Shown piece by piece: positions 57,378 through 64,000 of a DNA stretch of 64,000 nucleotides. Both the position numbers and the translations under genes were made by a program. The DNA lies in contig NW_026623067.1 in NCBI RefSeq assembly GCF_023065955.2, positions 58,660,444-58,724,443 of the forward strand, read 5' to 3'. How positions within the stretch are numbered: the first letter of the stretch is position 1; every line of letters begins with the position of its first letter. This DNA is from Ursus arctos (Eukaryota; Chordata; Mammalia; Carnivora; Ursidae). The notes under the pieces were generated by a model. That model was not told where the DNA came from, did no database searches, and saw only the letters and a program-made list of their open reading frames with translations.

Positions 57378-60186
57378 ATTTAGGTTACAAATAGGATTTA
57401 ACTACCTTTCTTCCACTAGTCTGCAATGGTTCACATTCTCTGCTCTATTATTTATTCAAGCTCCAGTAAACTGAGTTTGCCTTAGCCATTGTGTCATGTA
57501 ACAATACTTGCTAAGGGCAATTTGATCGCATCAGTTTACAGTGAAGTGTGTACTTTGCAAAAATTATGTTAATATGGTTTCAAGTCAGGCTTTTGAAGGG
57601 AAGAATTAGTATATGGGTCACGCCAAACCCTCAAAAAGCCTGACATGTCCATAAAACCCTTCTAAAGGGTTACTTCAGCAAAAATCACCCCAGGTGAGCC
57701 CTACTGTTTTGACTAGTAGTTGTTAAATACGGAACAAGTACCTGATCTGAGAACAGCTAACAGCAAACCTTTAATTGACTAACAGTCTGTAAAATCAGGA
57801 TGGCCAAGAGGAATAATGATGGCTAACTGTTCCAATATAATTCTCTCTCTGGGAGCATCTGGACTCAAGAGACAGAGACAGACAGGGTTGGGGGCACTTG
57901 GGAGTTGGTAGTAGAAGGTAAATAAATATGTGAAGAAACACAGAGGAAGCAAAAACAGTGTCTCATCTGAAAGAGACACCAGAGTAGACCAAAGTCCTAA
58001 GTAAGCAGAATCCATAAAATAAAGAAAAGGGGAGCCAGGTCAGTTGGTGGTATCAGGTGCAGTGGAGAAAGTAGGAAAACGGTGCTAGGAATCCATGAGT
58101 GCCAGTTTCAAAGGGGCTTGAAAGACAAGTCACGAGAGTTGTGTCTCATCCCAGTTTTTATCCAGGGACATAACACTCAAATATAAAATTGTTCCTATGG
58201 AAAAATTAATTTCTATTTGATCAGTTGATAACGGTGTTCTATGATACGATTTCTAGGTATAAAGCCCACAGTGTATTTGTTTCCTACCCATTTTCCTACT
58301 CAGTAAAATGACACTGGAGAAAGGCTTTAGTGTGGGCTTGATAAGATGCTGTCGGGTCCTTGAGCCCTGTCTCTCATTGACACCATTGCCAGACTGAATT
58401 CCACCGAGCTGCAAGTTCCCAGGAAACACGTGCTATGGCCATAGAGTCCGGGCCCTGCATCCTCACATAATAGCTTCCTTCATCTATCCCTGTTTGGTTT
58501 CTGTAAACCCAGCATAGGACTGTCACAAAGTGGCCAACAAAGGACCACACAGGCTCCTGGATCTACTCCTCAAACTCATCCCGCTATGATGGTCAGCAGC
58601 CAGCAGAACAGAGGTGGGAAAATGTCACATAGCCAATCAATTCCGTATGCATGTCTAGACACAGCATCACCAGGTGAGTCTGCTATGGACCAACTTAGAG
58701 AGGGAGACCAAGCAGTTCTGCAATTGTATTTGCCCTGAACTGAACTCCCACTGATGCCTCAGAATACAGACCAGCTCACCTCTGATGATTTCCCCAAGCA
58801 GCATCCCAAGTAATCCATAAAGTAGCATTGGCCTTCTACCAGCAGCTTGAGAATGGTGCTCATGGAGGCTAGGCTGGAGCAAAGAAGTCCATTTCCTACC
58901 CTGAGGTCCCCATTCCAGTAGGTGTTGGAGAGAGCCTGGGCCTTCCCCAGAGGATGCCACAGCAAGAAACCCCACCCGTGAGCTGCCTCCTCCCTATCGT
59001 AACTCACAGAGACCCTGATTTCACACAACTGAACTGTGCTAACTTCCTGCTCACTGTGGACCTGGACATAGAGCAAGCAGTGGGTCCTCTGTTACTAGCC
59101 CCCTATTGTTTGGCAGCCATACACCCCTCCTCAAAGTAACCAGCCCCTTGGGCTGAGGACAACACAGCGTTTGTCTATAAATGCTTAGTTAATGGATAAG
59201 AATTATTTGCCTAGACAGGCTATTAAGCAAACTGGCAGCTCCACATGAGCAAGGAAAAGAAGATTCAGAGCAGAACCAGTGCTGTCTGGGTGGGCGCCTG
59301 GAAGTCCGGGGAGCAAAAAGTGTTCCCTGCTCCCCCACATGTCACATTTCCATGAAAAACACGATTTCGTAAGAACAAAGAGGTGCCTCAAGAAATAAAG
59401 CAGGGCGGGCCCTGAAAATCCGTCTGCAGTACATAGGATTAGTAGTGATTAGGAGGAACCCAGAAAGGGCCACTTCGTGTTTTGGGCAAACAGGGTGATG
59501 GACAGGTGCGGTCAGTGTTGTGTACACACAGGGGTGGAGAGGGTGACGACGGCGTCCCTCCTGCCACAGGCTTAGTGACGGGAGATGTCCTTCCAGGACT
59601 GACTGACATTCGTGGTTCTAGCCTTTGGCAGTGACACTCCCTTTATGAATGTTCTTGGAGGAAATACAAACCCTCTCCTGGACTTTTTTCGTGGACCTTT
59701 TTCTCTGCTGAGTCAGTCACGGCGTGGTGGTGTGTATCGTGGGTGCTCTTTCAGAGCTGTGACCAGGAACTAAGTGCTTCATCCTCGTGGAGCTGAGGAA
59801 GGAGAGTCGCGCTGCGGTCTGTAACCTTTGTCCAGGGCATGAGCCAGCACAGGATGTCGAAGGCGGTGCGGATGGAGGTGCATCCGCGCTGCCCTGAACG
59901 AAGGGCTCCCAGCGCGGTGTATGTGCTTTGCCTTGGGAACGAAGCTCTAACCCCACGCTCTCCTGGGCACTTTCCCTTTGTCACAAGGGATTATGTGGCA
60001 CACCATCCCTCCGAGGACAGCTGTGTACCTCACTAGGCGAGAGGAATTTGAGGGCTCCCAGTATTGATGTTACAGCCCCTCAGACAGCTCTCTCTAAAAG
60101 GAGAATTCTCGATGGGAAGTCCAGCGTACCAATCTGCCCCAACTCCTGTTTACTTAGAGATTTCCTTCTGGGAGATTTCTGCTGCT
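57378..60186. other. unannotated DNA with a CpG-richer patch
   Basis: No repeat is recognised in 2.8 kb. From about 59545 to 59925 CpG is far denser than elsewhere (gacgacggcgtc, gtcgcgctgcgg, gtgcggatgg, ccgcgctg, agcgcggtg). It carries overlapping 65-79-codon frames on both strands that I do not recognise. A cag|gtgagt donor-like 9-mer is at 58671-58679 without an acceptor tract. Confidence 0.4.
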
Positions 60187-61504
60187 AAAACGTGAAGCTG
60201 TGTACATGCAAAAGAATGAAACTTGACCACTATCTCACACCATACACAAAAATAAACTCCAAATGGATGAAAGACCTCGATGTGAGACAGGAATCCATCA
60301 AAATTCTAGAGGAGAACATAGGCAGCAACCTCTACGACATCGGCCAAAGCAACCTTTTTCATGACACATCCCCAAAGGCAAGAGAAACAAAAGATAAAAT
60401 GAATTTATGGGACTTCATCAAGATTAAAAGTTTCTGCACAGCCAAGGAAACAGTCAGAAAAACTAAGAGGCAGCCCACGGAATGGGAGAAGATATTTGCA
60501 AATGACACTACAGATAAAGGACTGGTATCCAAGATCTACAAAGAACTTCTCAAACTCAATACACGAGAAACAAATAAACAAATCAAAAAATGGGCAGAAG
60601 ATATGAACAGACACTTTTCCAATGAAGACATTCAAATGGCTAACAGACACATGAAAAAATGTTCAAAATCATTAGCCATCAAGGAAATTCAAATCAAAAG
60701 CACGCTGAGATACCACCTTACGCCAGTTAGAATGGCAAAAATAGACAAGGCAAGAAACAACAATTGTTGGAGAGGATGTGGAGAAAGGGGATCCCTCCTA
60801 CATTGTTGGTGGGAATGCAGGTTGGTACAGCCACTCTGGAAAACAGTGTGGAGGTCCCTTAAAAAGTTAAAAATTGAGCTACCCTATGATCCAGCCATTG
60901 CACTACTGGGTGTTTACCCCAAAGATACAGACGTAGTGAACATTGCACCCCAATGTTCATAGCAGCAATGTCCACAATAGCTAAATCGTGGAAGGAGCCA
61001 AGATGCCCCTCAACAGATGACTGGATTAAGAAGTTGTGGTCCATATATACAATGGAATATTACTCAGCTATCAGAAAGAACGAGTTCTCAACATTTGCTA
61101 CAACATGGACGGGACTGGAGGAGATAATGCTAAGTAAAATAAGTCAAGCAGAGAAAGACAACTATCATATGATTTCTTTCATCTATGGAACATAAGAACT
61201 AGGATGATCGGTAGGGGAAGAAAGGGATAAAGAAAGGGGGGGTAATCAGAAGGGGGAATGAAACATGAGAGACTATGGACTATGAGAAACAAACTGAGGG
61301 CCTCAGAGGGGAGGGGGGTGGGGGAATGGGATAGGCTGGTGATGGGTAGTAAGGAGGGCACGTATTGCATGGTGCACTGGGTGTTATACACAACTAATGA
61401 ATCATCGAGCCTTACTTCGGAAACCGGAGATGTACTGTATGGTGACTAACATAATATAATAAAAAATCATTTAAAAATAAAAAATAAAAAAACGTGAAGC
61501 TGTG
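60187..61504 (+). mobile_element. young carnivore L1, 5'-truncated, with exact 16-bp target duplication
   Basis: aaaacgtgaagctgtg is exact at 60187-60202 and 61489-61504. Between them lies the 3' part of L1: the ORF2 end to 61195, a 3' UTR with the G-rich run gaggggaggggggtggggg (61308-61326), then aacataatataataaaaaat and an A-rich tail. About 1.29 kb of the usual 6-7 kb remains. The exact duplication and nearly open frame make this the youngest element here. Internal changes leave it unable to copy itself. Confidence 0.96.
60203..61195 (+). pseudogene. L1 ORF2 C-terminal remnant
   Basis: The frame from 60204 to 60962 encodes the region after the reverse transcriptase core. It includes [44 protein letters not shown] and then the cysteine-rich knuckle CX3CX7HX4C ([18 protein letters not shown], coded at about 60767-60820), all family residues present. 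The GTG at 60192 lies in the flanking duplication, so it is no true start. Near 60930-60955 the frame shifts: the protein ends NIAPQCS, while the next frame (60953-61195) carries the expected [13 protein letters not shown] ... MISFIYG end. Compared with remembered carnivore L1 text, a short piece is missing there. Endonuclease and polymerase are absent through 5' truncation. Confidence 0.92.
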
Positions 61505-62684
61505 CTGTAGAAAGGAGACCAGTGCTTGGATACGCGTACTTGTTCGTGGTGACCGTTTTAGAGTCAGACGAGTCCCTCTGCTTTTTCTTCCTACTGCTTC
61601 CTTGCAGGCCAGCAAGGGCTGTTGTTCCTAACCTTTGTATTCAAGGCAACAAACTGTGTAGTGTGCTCTGCAGACTGCCACTAGAATGAAGCCAAAATGG
61701 TTATGGGGACTGCCGTCTTCTCTCAGGCACACTGCCCAGTCACCCTCACGTCTCACGCCCACACAACCCTCTCCCACGACCTGCCCAGCCTCTCTCCTGA
61801 GCACCATCGTGGTTTCCGAATGTGTGTGACTCTAGCAGGCCATCTCTGGCTCATTTTAACTTAGGAACTGCACCGTCTGCATTGACAATTAACAGCGAAA
61901 TGGAATTCTTCGGCAGTTGAGGTAGCGAACTAAAGCAGATGGTTAAGACCTCCGAGAACAGAGGCTTAGGGCAGTTGACCTAAGAGAATTATATTCTCTG
62001 TGTAAGAAGAACAAACTGAGGGAAATGAAGGAGTCAGAGAAAATCCCGTGGCTGGGGACAGAAGCAGGAGGCTGGATCTCATAGCATCAAACCCCTATCA
62101 CTCTCTGGCGGGAGAAGGAGGAAATGAATCACTTGGGTTTGCCTACCTGGTAGTGCATATAACATGAAAAATTCTGATCGTTTCCTGAACGTGACTTGAT
62201 TTTCATTCTGGCCCATCTTCCTTCAGGGGAGCCCTGGCCCTGACAGCTTGCCACCAACTCACAAGCCTCAAATAGATTTCAAAACATAGCAATGGACCTG
62301 AATGAGGCAGGGCCTCTCTTGTCTGATTGTCAGAGTGAACTCTGTTAAAACAAAACAAAAACCACCTCAAAATTTCCATGGTTAGGATACAACCCTGAAA
62401 GTAATTAAGATCAAATCCTGAATCCTCTCCTGGCACCCATGCCCCTAATTACGTTCTTATATCCTATTTCTGTGCTAAGGATTTTTAAAGGCTCACAGCT
62501 GGATTACTCAGACCCGTTTACGTTGGAAGGGCCATGAGCTCAATCCTAGGGCGACAAGTAAGTGGACTTGTTTCTCCATCCCAGCTCTTACAGTCCCTGC
62601 TTGCTCGACCTACGGAGAAGCTTGCCACCAGCAGGGATGAGTAAGCCTGTGGCTTTGGGGAAATAGCTCATCACAACTGACACC
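61505..62684. other. unannotated DNA
   Basis: No repeat or exon recognised. Confidence 0.4.
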
Positions 62685-62800
62685 GACTCTGCCAGATATT
62701 TTAAGTACATGATCTTTAATGCTGCCAGTGGCCCTTGGAAGTTGGTATGTCTACCTCAATTTTGCATATTCAGAAACAGGTTCAAATAGTAGACATAACA
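62685..62800 (-). mobile_element. MIR SINE, antisense, diverged
   Basis: gccagatattttaagtacatgatctttaatgctgcc, gttggtatgtctacctcaattttgcatattcagaaacagg follows the antisense MIR core and tail. Confidence 0.6.
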
Positions 62801-64000
62801 AAGTCTACCTTCCAGTCATAGGTTGAGATCCCCAGAAGCAATGAGACAAAGATGCGTGTGAAAGTGTTTCATTAAGAGAAATTCCTGGGAGAAGTGGTGA
62901 GGAAATGGCAAAGAGGCACCAAGAAGGGAGGGGAAGTAAGCCCACTAAAGGGCCAGTGTCAAGGAAGGTCTTGAAAGTGAGCTCTGCAGACAGTATTAGA
63001 CTCAGAGTTGATCCAGTCGGGCATGAGAGAGCATAGTATACGCCTGAGCCAGTCAGTTCCTGGCTAAGGACAGCCCCCGAGAGGAGGTAAACTCCCAGGT
63101 ATTTCTTTGCTCTGTTGGCACATTGTTCCAGTAGTCTGAGGGAAAACAAAGACAAAGAGGGGCTGGCTCTTGGGGAGAAAGCAGATGGAGAGCCAGGGCT
63201 TATAAACAGTAAAGGGATCCAGGGATGGTGCGGAGCTCGCACTTCTCTGCAGGGACATACCCTTGCTTGCAGACATGGTTATAAAGCTGTAGGCCTTCAG
63301 CCTCCAGTGGCTGCCATGTTCAGCCTTGGCTGCGGTGTTATAGCGGTCCGTGTTGGATGCTGGCAGGGCCTGTTTAATGCTGCCATAGGGGAAGGGGAAG
63401 AATCCATTTCTACCAATGCCATGTAGTTACAGAGAACCTCAACTTTAAATTTGTGCTGATAGCCAAGGTAAAACGAGAGAATGGAAAGATAGCCTCATAC
63501 AGTTTTAAATTCTCACATCCAGATGGCCCCTAATGCACTATAAATTAATATTTTCTATATTCCTGTCTTGTAATTAGCACATTCATACTGTGTGACACTT
63601 CCTTCTGTGATGGGACATATCTGATCTATTTTCAGAATTTTATCAATAGATTATGAAGAGATATGAATAGAGTGTAGCCATCATTTGAATCATAATAGCC
63701 ATGGTATTCTTATAATAGTCCTGATTATCCATGTTTAAAGTGACTTTTTTTGCTGTAAAATTTTTGATATCTCACATCAGTCAGATGTTTTTCAGTCATG
63801 TTTTTCTTGTGTACGAAAATCAACAAACTGACATTTCTTATTAAAAGCACCATTTTCTTAAACATAAATATAAAAATATGCCACAATTTTGCTGGCCTGC
63901 TGTGACATTTTTATTTGTTAACATTTTGGAAACTGCTGTGTGAGAGGAAGGCTGAGCTTCTCTCATATCCAGGGAGAGCTGCAGAGAAAGGAGTAATGAC
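62801..64000. other. unannotated DNA, AT-rich toward the end
   Basis: No named repeat. The minus frame at 62805-63242 (145 codons) has no domain; its Ser/Leu/Pro richness comes from a purine-rich plus strand. From 63430 to 64000 the DNA is AT-rich without a clear feature. Confidence 0.4.

Noticed and set aside
58671..58679. caggtgagt, a strong donor-like 9-mer
   Set aside because: No pyrimidine tract precedes it, so it is not a recursive site, and no open exon ends at it with a supported acceptor upstream.
59751..59984. Minus-strand frame in the CpG-richer patch as a retrogene
   Set aside because: 77 codons, no family recognised, no poly-A tail or flanking duplication; kept only as a compositional finding.
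60192..60203. GTG-initiated start of the L1 frame
   Set aside because: It lies within the target-site duplication, so it is flanking DNA and not an L1 or gene start.
62805..63242. 145-codon minus-strand frame rich in Ser, Leu and Pro
   Set aside because: Composition follows from a purine-rich plus strand. No hydrophobic-segment pattern, motif or homolog recognised.

Overview
This 64-kb window is nuclear DNA from a mammal, specifically a caniform carnivore. The main evidence is ten tRNA-derived Can-SINEs (head on the element strand reading like GGGGCGCCTGGGTGGCTCAG, then a CT-rich stretch and a poly-A tail) and a young carnivore-type L1. The internal form of the youngest SINEs (antisense reading ...gacagccagcgagagaggg...) suggests an arctoid such as a bear or seal rather than a dog or mustelid, but that is from memory and not certain. 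CpG is scarce, and older eutherian repeats (MIR, L2, MER5, MaLR LTRs, Tigger1) form the background.

No protein-coding exon of a host gene could be supported, on either strand. The two readable protein remnants belong to transposons: a dead Tigger1 transposase (about 14.5-16.3 kb, minus) and the C-terminal part of an L1 ORF2 (60.2-61.2 kb, plus). Other open frames are short, mostly shadowed by repeats, and show no domain or splice structure. The window is therefore intergenic DNA or the inside of a very long intron; the sequence alone does not say which. No tRNA, rRNA, snRNA, CRISPR or prokaryotic-type feature was seen.

Layout. 0-10 kb: an old L1, a short 5'-truncated L1 with a target duplication, a possible hAT element, a three-level nest (SINE in an LTR in a MIR), a SINE, a 1.4-kb antisense L2 with a MER5 in it, and a purine-rich tract. 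10-20 kb: a MaLR LTR, a recursive-splice-like motif, a nearly complete Tigger1, further LTR and L1 pieces, and a SINE. 20-42 kb: mostly unique-looking DNA with scattered MER5, L2, MIR and SINE copies. 42-57 kb: three MaLR LTRs, four SINEs, two long antisense L2 copies and a TTAGAT-like low-complexity patch. 57-64 kb: a CpG-richer patch at 59.5-59.9 kb, and the youngest L1, flanked by an exact 16-bp duplication.

Nothing here amounts to a new gene system. The items most worth checking are the recursive-splice-like motif at 14.23 kb, the nest at 5.9-7.0 kb, the young L1 at 60.2 kb (possibly polymorphic), and the CpG-richer patch. Repeat names come from recognising consensus text by eye, so boundaries are approximate (usually within 10-30 bases) except where target duplications fix them.
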